A stretch of 64,000 bases of DNA from an uncultured Bacteroidales bacterium. GTDB lineage: Bacteria > Bacteroidota > Bacteroidia > Bacteroidales > Bacteroidaceae. The stretch lies in assembly GCA_902771725.1 (NCBI GenBank), contig CACXXT010000011.1:1-64000 (forward strand), read 5' to 3'. Below the pieces are notes generated by a model. That model saw nothing but the letters and a program-made list of their open reading frames with translations. It was not told where the DNA came from and searched no databases. The first letter of the stretch is position 1, and each line of letters opens with the position of its first letter. Positions 44,625 through 54,477 of this stretch are shown here, piece after piece. Made by a program: the position numbers and the translations under genes.

Positions 44625-44784
44625 GCAGCAGGCTGGATGAGCGGATGCAGCAGGCTGGAGGGGCGGATGCAGCAGGCTGGAAGAGCGGATGAAGCAGGCT
44701 GCACGGGCGTACGAAACGAGCTGCACGGGCGCACGAAACGAGCAATTCGAACGTACGAAATTGCCTACACGGGCGTACGAATTA
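44625..44784 (+). repeat. Two adjoining tandem repeat arrays (22 bp and ~21 bp)
   Basis: Units of the type ATGCAGCAGGCTGGANGRGC plus GG occur at least three times in a row, then change through ATGAAGCAGGCTG into a second type, GCTGCACGGGCGTACGAAAC plus GA, present about three times with decay. The array separates murI from the convergent glycosyltransferase gene. It encodes no supported protein. Confidence 0.8.
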
Positions 44785-44787
44785 AGG

Positions 44788-45570
44788 TTAGCGCTTGATG
44801 ACAGCCCGGAGGATGAACCAGGCGTGAGAGGCGAGGGCGCGGAACCAGCCATAGTGGTGAGCCATGATGCGCAGGCGTTCCTGCAGCGAACGGCGATGGT
44901 TGCGAGTGGTCATACCCTCTGCGAGGTAGTCGGTGAGGATGAGCTGGGTGTTGTGGAGCACAAGGGCACGACGCTCGGCACGACGCATGAGACGGATGCA
45001 CCAGTCGTAGTCACCCGAGAAGCGGTAGCGAAGGTCGTAGGGAATGGTGCGGGCGAGGTCCGTGCGGGCGTAGAAACTCTGGTGGCAGACCAGCATACCG
45101 CTGAGGAAACTCCTGGACGTCAGTCGCTCGGGAGCCGAGAGGCGTCGGTGGCGCAGGAACTGCCCCTCGTCGTCAACGAGGTCTGTCTCGCCATAGAGCA
45201 CGGCAGGCAGGCGCGAGGGGTTGTAGCGTACGAGCTGCGCAGCAACATCTGCCAGCGTGGTTTCTGAGTGGAACTTATCGCCTGCATTGAGGAAGATGAT
45301 GTAGTCCCCTTTGGCCTGGGCGATGGCCTTGTTCATGGCATCGTAGAGACCCTCGTCGGGCTCGCGGATGAGCCGAATGTTGTGGGGGTGGTGTGCATCG
45401 CAGTTGCGCTCGATGTAGCGCTGGATTTCGCCCATCGTCCCGTCCTGCGAGCAGCCGTCGACGATGAGGTGCTCCACAGCTTCATAAGTCTGCGAGGCTA
45501 CACTTTGGAGGGTCCTCACGATGGTGGACTCGGCATTGAAGGTAACGGTGGCGATGGTGAACTTGACCAT
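44788..45570 (-). CDS. Family 2 glycosyltransferase
   Basis: The 260-residue GT-A enzyme begins FTIATVTFNAESTIVRTLQS, with HLIVDGCSQDGT (~33) for the nucleotide, EPDEGLYDAMNKAIAQAKGD (~70) and IIFLNAGDKFH (~93) where the DxD-like metal site is expected, then FSGDYDWCIRLMRRA (~188). Bacteroidales use such WcaA-like enzymes in capsule, O-antigen or exopolysaccharide synthesis. It is the last gene of a short run with two acyltransferases, but no wzx/wzy or priming transferase is present, so it is not a complete polysaccharide locus. Confidence 0.9.
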   Translation of the reverse strand: MVKFTIATVTFNAESTIVRTLQSVASQTYEAVEHLIVDGCSQDGTMGEIQRYIERNCDAHHPHNIRLIREPDEGLYDAMNKAIAQAKGDYIIFLNAGDKFHSETTLADVAAQLVRYNPSRLPAVLYGETDLVDDEGQFLRHRRLSAPERLTSRSFLSGMLVCHQSFYARTDLARTIPYDLRYRFSGDYDWCIRLMRRAERRALVLHNTQLILTDYLAEGMTTRNHRRSLQERLRIMAHHYGWFRALASHAWFILRAVIKR

Positions 45571-45646
45571 AGATAGGGAGAGGGGAAAAAATTAAAAAAT
45601 TAAAGAATAAAAAATTAAGGATTGGGGGATTTGGGGATTTTAGGAT

Positions 45647-46786
45647 TTAAGGATGGGTGTGCGGTGTGCGGTGTGTGTGGGGTTTGCCCAATGTCCAGGG
45701 CAGCCAGCGGTTGACGATGTAGACGGCGGGGATGATGAGGAGGAGGGTGAACAGCAGGAGGAAGAGCGACCGCAGGGCTGTGGCTGCGGGCTCCGTGGCG
45801 AGCAACGAGGCAGACAGGAGGCGGTGGGCAGCGGCGTTCCAGATGGCAACGCCGAGGTTCATGGGAATGCGGTGGAGGCAATAGATGACGAGGGAGTTGC
45901 GTCCCAGCCAGAGGAGGGCGTTGAGCGTCCTCGAACGGTCGAGTGACCCTGTCCGGGCAGACAGTTCTCCCAGCGCCTGGCAGCCACGGATGAGCAGCAG
46001 CGAGCCTCCGCAGGCAGCGAGGTAGAAGTTGAGCGGCTGGCCGAGGGTGTCGGTAGAGAGATCCACGTGGTTGTCGCCTGCGCCCAGCGAGTAGTAGTTG
46101 TCGAGGGTGGTGGAGACGAAGATGAGCGCCGTGATAGCCCAGTACCACCACGCCTCCCGCCGCAGGTTCAGCCGCATCACCTGACGTCCCATGAGCAGGA
46201 AGCCGGTGGCCACGAAGGCGGAGTCCAGACTCATCGGCAGAGAGTAGCCCACCCAATGGCAGTAGGCCACGCCGGCGAGCGAGAGCAGAATCCAGAAGAA
46301 GGTGGAGAGCGGGAAGGGGGAACCGCCGGAAGCAGAGGCAGGACTGATGCGACAGGCCAAATGGTAGCAGCCTACGACCAGCAGCTGGGCAACGAAAAGG
46401 CAGGGCAGGAACCAGAGGGAGCTGTTCCAGAGGCCGCCGTGCCACCCCGTCAGCGTGCCCAGCAGGCGGCTGGTGATGTCCACGGGCTCGTGCTGATTGG
46501 GAGAGAGCGCAACGATGCACCAGTCGGAGAAGAGAAGCACAAGATTGTAGACGACAAAGGGCACCAGCAGCGTCCGCGCCTTCTTGCGCAGCAGCCGCCC
46601 AAAGGGTTCGTCCACACGGAAGAAGAGACCGGAGAGGACGAAGAAGAGGGGCATGTGGAAGGCGTAGATGAACGCCGTCGTGTAGGGCGGCGGACAAGTG
46701 TGTCCCAGCAGAACGAGGACTATGGCAATGCCGCGAGCCATATCAGCCCACTCCACACGCGTCTTATTTCCAATCTGAGCTGCCAA
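45647..46786 (-). CDS. Membrane acyltransferase, family 3
   Basis: The 379-residue integral membrane protein has the acyltransferase_3 start ARGIAIVLVLLGHTCPP with its conserved His (~residue 28) and IYAFHMPLFFVLSGLFFRVD (~45), and about ten hydrophobic segments. Related fucose- or sugar-O-acetyltransferases modify surface glycans. The spacer to the glycosyltransferase is a 76-base A-rich stretch. Confidence 0.88.
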   Translation of the reverse strand: MAAQIGNKTRVEWADMARGIAIVLVLLGHTCPPPYTTAFIYAFHMPLFFVLSGLFFRVDEPFGRLLRKKARTLLVPFVVYNLVLLFSDWCIVALSPNQHEPVDITSRLLGTLTGWHGGLWNSSLWFLPCLFVAQLLVVGCYHLACRISPASASGGSPFPLSTFFWILLSLAGVAYCHWVGYSLPMSLDSAFVATGFLLMGRQVMRLNLRREAWWYWAITALIFVSTTLDNYYSLGAGDNHVDLSTDTLGQPLNFYLAACGGSLLLIRGCQALGELSARTGSLDRSRTLNALLWLGRNSLVIYCLHRIPMNLGVAIWNAAAHRLLSASLLATEPAATALRSLFLLLFTLLLIIPAVYIVNRWLPWTLGKPHTHRTPHTHP

Positions 46787-46884
46787 GGGATTTATGGGTT
46801 ATTGGGGGTTGATGATCGGGATTTCGATATTTCGGGATTTCGATATTTCGGAATTAGACTATTTGGAAGGCGACTATTTGGAGG

Positions 46885-47949
46885 CTACTCCCTGCCGAAG
46901 AGCCACTTCTTGAGGAAGGGGCTGACGCGAAGGACGTGGCTGGTGAGCAGGCAGAAGGCAACGACGAGCAATGCCAGCGCCAGCGCTGCGACGCCTTCGA
47001 GGACGAAGTTATGGGGGTTGGCCTTGAACCACTTGCCCACGGCAGGCAACACGGGCAGGAAGAAGTAGTGGAGGAGGTAGACATCGAGCGTGCGCACACC
47101 CACATACTGCAGGGCAGCACCCACACGTCGCTCGCGCACGAACCATTCCTTATAATAGCGGAAGAAGGCCACGATGATCATCACCAGCGAATACATGGCC
47201 AGCGTGCGCGGCAGGTTGGCCCAATAGAGACGCAGGTTGTGCCAGCGCAGATAGTCGCCGGCACCCAGGAACGCCACAGCCACCAGCAGGGGAAACAGCC
47301 ACGGAGAGTCCAGCAGACGCTGGACCTGCGGCCAATAGCGATGGCAGAGGTTGCCCAGGAGGAAGAACTGGAAGTAGCGCGCCACCTCCGTGATGCTGCT
47401 GATGCGAGCCCACAAATCCAGGCGCCAGGAGGTGATGCCGGGCAGGTAGAGCGAGATGTAGGCCAGCAGGGCCAGCAGCCAGAGCACGAGCAGCACGGGC
47501 GTCTGCAGGCGGACTTGGGGGAACCGCTTCTCCAGACGGGTGCAGACGAAGCAGGCAGCGTAGTAGATGAGGAACATCTCCAGCAGCACAAGGGTGAACC
47601 AGTAGCCGGCCTTCAGGGAATTGGTCCACGCCGTCTCCATGAACGACCAGAAAGGCTTGGTGGAGAGGGCGATGAAGGCAGTCATGAAGACCAGCGTAGG
47701 GATTACCTGCACCCGGAATTTCTTGCCTATGAGGGCTGCCGTCTCGCCCGGCTGCCACGCAAACGAGGGCTTGTAGGCCAGGAATCCGCTGATGAAGAAG
47801 AAGAGAGGCATGCGGAACAGCAGGCAGAGCGACATGAACATCGAATACTTGGGGTTGGTCACGAAGCTCATGTCGTAGACATGATTCGTCACCACCAGCA
47901 GCATCGTGAATCCGCGCAGGGCGTCCAGCCACTCTAAACGCTGTTTCAT
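46885..47949 (-). CDS. Membrane acyltransferase, family 3
   Basis: The 354-residue protein opens QRLEWLDALRGFTMLLVVTN with His in TNHVYDM (~22) and FRMPLFFFISGFLAYKP (~47), followed by about ten membrane segments; it ends after a basic tail KKWLFGRE. It shares the fold of the neighbouring acyltransferase but is clearly a distinct paralogue. O-acetylation of a surface polysaccharide is inferred. Downstream, a 98-base spacer has GATTTCGATATTTCG twice. Confidence 0.88.
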   Translation of the reverse strand: MKQRLEWLDALRGFTMLLVVTNHVYDMSFVTNPKYSMFMSLCLLFRMPLFFFISGFLAYKPSFAWQPGETAALIGKKFRVQVIPTLVFMTAFIALSTKPFWSFMETAWTNSLKAGYWFTLVLLEMFLIYYAACFVCTRLEKRFPQVRLQTPVLLVLWLLALLAYISLYLPGITSWRLDLWARISSITEVARYFQFFLLGNLCHRYWPQVQRLLDSPWLFPLLVAVAFLGAGDYLRWHNLRLYWANLPRTLAMYSLVMIIVAFFRYYKEWFVRERRVGAALQYVGVRTLDVYLLHYFFLPVLPAVGKWFKANPHNFVLEGVAALALALLVVAFCLLTSHVLRVSPFLKKWLFGRE

Positions 47950-47950
47950 A

Positions 47951-49360
47951 TCATTCGTCGAATTGGAAGAGGGGATCCTCGGGCATGACGAGCACAGGCT
48001 TCTGCTCAGCCTCGCGCAGCAGTTGTCCGGACACGAACTCCTTGTCCACCACCAGGCGGAACATGAACTCGCGGAACCACTCAGCAGTCATGATGAGGTA
48101 GCCTGCCTGCCCGGAGGCGGTGCCCCAGGAGTTCTCCACCTTCCACTTCAGAGGATGTCCCTCGGCGTCGAGATCTACAGCCGTGAGGGTCATGGCGTGT
48201 GTGCTGCCGCTGTCGAAAGTAGAGATGCGCTCGGCCTTGTCCATCGGGAAGGAGGTGTCCAGCAGGCTGGCATAGTCGAAGTTCTGCAGGTCGGCATAGC
48301 CGCGCTTGCGGTCGAGGAACTTACCTACATCGTAGGAGCTGTAGAGCTTGCGCCCTGCACGGAGCTGGGCGATGGCCAGCTGCTCGATGTCCTCCATCGG
48401 GAGGTTGAGGTAGCGCCAGTTGGTGCCGTCGTAGCTGTGGCGGTCCCATTCCACCTCATAGGTCTTGTGGTATTCGCGGCGCGGGTCGTTCATGACCATG
48501 ATGAAGCTGCCCTTGAGTTCCTTGCCCACGACGAAGTCGTAGAACTGCTGCGGGGTGAAGGTCCGAGGTGCCGTGCGCACCTTGCCGTCCTTGTCCCTGA
48601 AGGCATAGGTGAACTCCTTGACGGGCTCGCCCAGGGTGAGGCAGAGCAGGCGGTAGATATCTCCCAGCTGCCTGGTCTTCAGCGCCAGAATGGCCTCAGC
48701 CTTCTGTTTCTCGGCCACCATCCGACGCAGCTGCAGCCCGAACTCACGAAGTTTCGATGCCACCAGGGCTCTCATCCGCGAGGTGTTCTCGGCGCTGTAG
48801 GTCTCCGGCACCACGCTGGCGGGCACCAGTCCGTACTTGGGTGCGAGGTCAGCAACGCCGCAGAAGGTGCCTCCGTCGTTGATGGGATGCTGGAAGAAGA
48901 AGCGTACGCGCTCGGACTCCATCGGCTCGCGAGCCGTGTCCAGCACGCCCTGCAGGAAGAGGTTGGCTTTCTCCAGCTGGTCGTAGAAGAACAGGTAGTC
49001 CTGCGAGAACTCCACCGTCAGCGAGTCGGCGTGGCGGGCAGAGAAATCAGCCCGCAGCACGTTCAGCCCGGAGAACATCCAGCAGCGGCCGCTGCTCTTC
49101 TGGTCGGTGATGCTCTGCTTGGGAGTCTCGATGCTGAAATGCGTGTCGAGCGGCGTGGCTGCGCTCGTATAGTTTCTGGCAAGATCATCGATGGACAGGC
49201 CTGCCATGGCATTCTGCAGGGCTCGGTGGGTGCGGGTCTGACCCGCGCTCTGGCGCATCTGGTCGAGCATGACCGGGGTGATGCCGCCATCAGCGGTCTT
49301 TTGGGCACAAAGGCCTGCGCTCAGCAAGCACATGGCCAGAAGAATCAGTTGCTTTCTCAT
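47951..49360 (-). CDS. Exported C1-type aminopeptidase (PepC/bleomycin hydrolase-like)
   Basis: A signal peptide (LILLAMCLLSAGLCAQ) precedes a 469-residue papain-fold peptidase. The catalytic residues are in SSGRCWMFSG (Cys ~94), SGSTHAMTLTAVDLD (His ~383) and VENSWGT (Asn ~405). Members of the family trim N-terminal residues from peptides; the signal places this one in the periplasm, unlike cytosolic PepC, a known feature of Bacteroidales versions. It abuts the acyltransferase gene with a 1-base gap. Confidence 0.9.
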   Translation of the reverse strand: MRKQLILLAMCLLSAGLCAQKTADGGITPVMLDQMRQSAGQTRTHRALQNAMAGLSIDDLARNYTSAATPLDTHFSIETPKQSITDQKSSGRCWMFSGLNVLRADFSARHADSLTVEFSQDYLFFYDQLEKANLFLQGVLDTAREPMESERVRFFFQHPINDGGTFCGVADLAPKYGLVPASVVPETYSAENTSRMRALVASKLREFGLQLRRMVAEKQKAEAILALKTRQLGDIYRLLCLTLGEPVKEFTYAFRDKDGKVRTAPRTFTPQQFYDFVVGKELKGSFIMVMNDPRREYHKTYEVEWDRHSYDGTNWRYLNLPMEDIEQLAIAQLRAGRKLYSSYDVGKFLDRKRGYADLQNFDYASLLDTSFPMDKAERISTFDSGSTHAMTLTAVDLDAEGHPLKWKVENSWGTASGQAGYLIMTAEWFREFMFRLVVDKEFVSGQLLREAEQKPVLVMPEDPLFQFDE

Positions 49361-49409
49361 CGTGGTTCGGAAGGCTTAGGGATTATAGTACCTTAATAAT
49401 AACAGGGAT

Positions 49410-51215
<1,806 letters not shown>

Positions 51216-51244
51216 AACTTTTTGTGACTCTTTGAAAACGGGTG

Positions 51245-51252
51245 CAAAGGTA
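51245..51252 (-). promoter_or_regulatory. -7 box of typA
   Basis: TACCTTTG followed by CACCCG lies about 30 bases ahead of the typA start on the minus strand. Confidence 0.6.
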
Positions 51253-51319
51253 CAAAAAAGTTTAGAGTTTAGGGTTTAGAGTCTGGAGTTTTTTGCTGCA
51301 GGGACATATAAAAACGCGA

Positions 51320-51351
51320 AAAAGGCACAAGAAGCGTGTCTTGTGCCTTCG
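51320..51351 (-). terminator. Terminator after the response regulator
   Basis: AGGCACAAGA and TCTTGTGCCT form a stem; on the minus strand it is followed by TTTTTCGCGTTTTT, ending the two-component operon before typA's promoter region. Confidence 0.8.
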
Positions 51352-51384
51352 CAAACGAGGGAAATAACATGGTCTGACGTCGCG

Positions 51385-51996
51385 TCAGACGAGATGTTGC
51401 TCGATGGCCACCCGCACCAGGGCAGCCGTATTTGGGCACCCCAGCTTCTCGCGGAGATACTTGGTGTAGCTGTGCACGGTCTCGAAGCCGAGGAAGAGTT
51501 CGTTGGCTATTTCCTTGATGGTCTTTCCCTGAACCAGCCGCATCAGGACCTCGCGCTCGCGGGTGGTGAGCGAGGGCGTCTGTTCCGTGTAGCCTTCCAT
51601 GAGCTCGCGTGCCTCGCGGCAGAGGTAGCTGCTCCCCTCGGCCACCGCTTGAATGCCCTCCAGCAATTCGCTGGCAGAGACGCTCTTGAGCAGGTAGCCG
51701 TCGGCACCGCCTTCGCAGGCACGCTGGATGACGGCGGGCTCGGCATACATCGTGAAGACGGCGATGCGGGCTTCTGGGCAGGCAGCACGCAAACGGGGTA
51801 TGGCATCGATGCCATCGCCGTCGGGCAGGGCTACATCCAGGAGCACCACATCAGGATGGTGTTCACCGGCCAGCCGAACAGCATCTGCAATGGAATCGGC
51901 AAGCGCCACCACCTGCGAGGTGAGGCTCTCGTCGACGATGCGGGCTATGCCTTCGGCCACCACTCGATGGTCATCAGCGATGAGAATGCGGGTCAT
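51385..51996 (-). CDS. NarL/LuxR-type response regulator
   Basis: The 203-residue regulator has a receiver domain (ILIADDHRVVAEGIARIV, phospho-acceptor Asp in VVLLDVALPDGDG ~53, Thr and Lys in conserved places) and a LuxR-type helix-turn-helix (LTTREREVLMRLVQGKTIKE, then IANELFLGFETVHSYTKYLR). It is the evident partner of the HisKA_3 kinase at 52579, although a lipoprotein gene with its own promoter lies between them. Confidence 0.93.
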   Translation of the reverse strand: MTRILIADDHRVVAEGIARIVDESLTSQVVALADSIADAVRLAGEHHPDVVLLDVALPDGDGIDAIPRLRAACPEARIAVFTMYAEPAVIQRACEGGADGYLLKSVSASELLEGIQAVAEGSSYLCREARELMEGYTEQTPSLTTREREVLMRLVQGKTIKEIANELFLGFETVHSYTKYLREKLGCPNTAALVRVAIEQHLV

Positions 51997-52020
51997 GAAC
52001 GGGAGGTGCAGGATGTGTGG

Positions 52021-52476
52021 TTATTTGTAAGACTGGCGATCCCAGTTATCCACACGATACTGGAGAAATTTCCTGATCTCTTCTTTCGTCTTGCCTTTAT
52101 ATTCATTCGTGGCATCATACGTAACGGTGCGTCCACTACGAGTAAGGTTGCGATAATATAAGACTTCTTCCGGGTCGCTCTGGATGTCTTCCATGAACTC
52201 CTGGGCCATGGCCTCATTGGGGAAGGTTTCTGAGAAAGTGACTTTGACCAGAACGTCACCTTCGAATTCGTAGGTTTCAACAATGTTGACAACTAAGTCC
52301 TCATAGCTCTCATTGTAGGTGAGGATGAGCTGCTTGGACGTCTCCGTCAACGTGGGCTTGCTGAACTTCACATCGCCTGGATTGAATTCAGGCTCGTTGT
52401 CATCGTCACTGCCACAGGCCGTGAAAGTCATTGCAGGCACCAGAGCCAGCAAGAGCAGATAGAAGTACTTTTTCAT
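52021..52476 (-). CDS. Hypothetical lipoprotein between kinase and regulator
   Basis: The 151-residue protein has a lipoprotein signal (YLLLLALVPAMTFTACGSDD) and no recognised domain. The mature part is acidic with predicted beta strands and a C-terminal helical segment (KGKTKEEIRKFLQYRVDNWD). It has a promoter of its own at 52528-52521 and precedes the response regulator by 24 bases, so the regulator may be transcribed with it. A role in signal input is possible but only from position. Confidence 0.75.
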   Translation of the reverse strand: MKKYFYLLLLALVPAMTFTACGSDDDNEPEFNPGDVKFSKPTLTETSKQLILTYNESYEDLVVNIVETYEFEGDVLVKVTFSETFPNEAMAQEFMEDIQSDPEEVLYYRNLTRSGRTVTYDATNEYKGKTKEEIRKFLQYRVDNWDRQSYK

Positions 52477-52520
52477 TTCTTTTTTTAGTTTTTGAATGGT
52501 TAATAAATTATTTTCGGCGG

Positions 52521-52528
52521 CAAAGGTA
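52521..52528 (-). promoter_or_regulatory. -7 box upstream of the lipoprotein/regulator pair
   Basis: TACCTTTG followed by CCGCC on the minus strand lies about 45 bases before the lipoprotein start, with a TTTG-containing stretch (TTTGCGGTTTGGG) about 20 bases further up. Confidence 0.6.
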
Positions 52529-52578
52529 AGACCTTTTTCCCAAACCGCAAAGTATCATTGCACCCCAATTGTGGGTTT

Positions 52579-54477
52579 TTAGGCTTCTGAAGGTATTTCT
52601 ATATGGATTTCCGTACCCCGGCCAGGGCTGGAATCCACGATGATGGAGCCTCCGATGGCTGCCAGACGTTCGCGGATATTCATGAGACCAGCTCCGTCGC
52701 CCTGGACTTCGCCACTGGCGCTCTGCACTTCCATTCCACGTCCGTTGTCCGCCACGACGACGGTCGTATGGTCCTTCGCTGTCAGTAGCTGTACATCAAT
52801 CTGCGTGGCGCCAGAACTCTTGACGGCATTGTTAACCAATTCATGGACAATGCAGTAGACAGCCTCCTCGTGCGCCACATGCTGTTCCTCACCCGTGAAG
52901 GCGAAGCGTACATGGGGCATCGTCCGGCAGTAGTCTCGGAGAGCGGTGTGCAGGCCATAGCGACGCAGCGAGTCGGGCAGGAGGTGGTGCGAGACGTTGC
53001 GCATCTCACGGATGGCTTCGTCCACCAGACCGACGACTTCACTCTTCCCGCCCTGCACCTGGCACTTGATTCCCGTCAGCAGTCCTCCCAGCCGGTCGTG
53101 CAGGTCGCGAGCCAGCCGCACACGTTCCTCCAGCTCCCCGTCCAGCTTCGCCTTGACCAGGGCTGTGCGACGGCTGAGGCGTACGCTGCGCCATAGCAGG
53201 AAGAACAGCAAAGCCGTCAGCAGCAGCACCATACCTCCCAAGGCTGTACCCCAGGTGATCCAACGGCGCTGCTCCTGCAGGTGCTCGATGGCGGCCTGCT
53301 TCTTCTCCGTCTCGTAGAGCACTTCCATCTGCGAGAGCCCGGACTGGTAGTGTTCCGTGGCAGAGCGCTCCATAACCTGATACACCTTATTTATATATGC
53401 ACGCGCAAGGTCCTTCTCGCCCAGCTCCGTATAGATTTGTGCCAGCAACGCATAGCTGCCGGCGTCGCCGAAGGTGGCTTCGTCCTCTTCGTGAATGGAC
53501 TTCAGCCCATAGTCCAGCGCTTGCTTCCACTGCCTTTCTGCCATCGCCACCTCACAGGCTGCAGCATAGAGGTCGCTGCGTGTCTCGCTCATCATGTTGT
53601 CTGTATAGGTCAACGCTTCCTCCACGTAGGCTTTGGCCTTCGGCAGGTCGCGATGTTCCTCCATCAGATTCATGCGCGCCATGGAAGCCAGGATCTCGCC
53701 ATAGCTGCTGCCATCTTCCCCCCGATGCGCACGGTAGTAATCATAGGCAGGCAGCAGCGTGTGGAGCAGTTGTTCGTAGTCACCACGTCCAAGGTAGATC
53801 TTCGCCAGCCCCTTGCCTGCCAGGGCTGTCATCAGCGAATCGCCACTTTCGGAAGCGGATGCTGCAGCTTGCAGGTAATGGCGCTCCGCCTCCTCGGAAT
53901 TGCCCGTGAGCAAGTAGAGTTCACCAACATTATGATGCAGAATCGTCAGGCTTTGCAGCCAACCGTTGCGCTCGAAAATCGGCAGAGCCCGCTGATAGTA
54001 TTCGATGGCCAGCAACAGCTGGTCCTTCATATTGTAGACATTGCCGATGGCGCCATAGAGTTGCGAGAGTTTGTCATCCACATCAGTCTCCGTGTAGCGG
54101 CTGTCATGGCGCATGGAGTCGGTCACCGCCAGGGCTTGCTGAAAGTAGTCTATCGCCTGGTCCCATTCGTCGCGCCCATAGGCCATGAGACCTAAATTGT
54201 AGAGGGCGCTCTCGCGGGCGCTGAGTCCGTTGAGCTCATAGGAGAGTGCTAGCACCCGCCGGGCGCAGTAGATGCAGCGTTCGCTGTCACGGGTATTGTA
54301 GGCACGCATCAGGTCCATGTAAACCCGGATGAGTTCCTCGCCCTTGGGCGGATGGGGACTGGCGAGGACTGCTTCCAGGGAATCGACGGCCACACCGCGG
54401 TGGTCTTCGTAGCCCAATGCCGACGTGCCCATGAGCAATAGCAGAGCGCCGGTGAATATGATTCTTTTGGTGAGCAT
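52579..54477 (-). CDS. TPR-containing sensor histidine kinase (HisKA_3 type)
   Basis: The 632-residue kinase has an N-terminal signal, a periplasmic array of TPR repeats (residues ~40-380, e.g. IDYFQQALAVTDSMRH, AIEYYQRALPIFERNG), one membrane segment (WGTALGGMVLLLTALLFFLL ~410), the phospho-acceptor His in RLARDLHDRLGGLLTGIKCQ (~459) and an ATPase domain with VVVADNGRGMEV and GAGLMNIRERLAAIGG. Bacteroidales use such TPR kinases in stress and nutrient sensing. Its ATG immediately follows the trkH stop, so the two are co-transcribed, hinting that it may respond to potassium or osmotic state; this is inference. Confidence 0.93.
   Translation of the reverse strand: MLTKRIIFTGALLLLMGTSALGYEDHRGVAVDSLEAVLASPHPPKGEELIRVYMDLMRAYNTRDSERCIYCARRVLALSYELNGLSARESALYNLGLMAYGRDEWDQAIDYFQQALAVTDSMRHDSRYTETDVDDKLSQLYGAIGNVYNMKDQLLLAIEYYQRALPIFERNGWLQSLTILHHNVGELYLLTGNSEEAERHYLQAAASASESGDSLMTALAGKGLAKIYLGRGDYEQLLHTLLPAYDYYRAHRGEDGSSYGEILASMARMNLMEEHRDLPKAKAYVEEALTYTDNMMSETRSDLYAAACEVAMAERQWKQALDYGLKSIHEEDEATFGDAGSYALLAQIYTELGEKDLARAYINKVYQVMERSATEHYQSGLSQMEVLYETEKKQAAIEHLQEQRRWITWGTALGGMVLLLTALLFFLLWRSVRLSRRTALVKAKLDGELEERVRLARDLHDRLGGLLTGIKCQVQGGKSEVVGLVDEAIREMRNVSHHLLPDSLRRYGLHTALRDYCRTMPHVRFAFTGEEQHVAHEEAVYCIVHELVNNAVKSSGATQIDVQLLTAKDHTTVVVADNGRGMEVQSASGEVQGDGAGLMNIRERLAAIGGSIIVDSSPGRGTEIHIEIPSEA

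Noticed and set aside
44788..47949. Complete capsule or O-antigen locus
   Set aside because: Only one glycosyltransferase and two acyltransferases are present; flippase, polymerase and sugar-nucleotide genes are missing.
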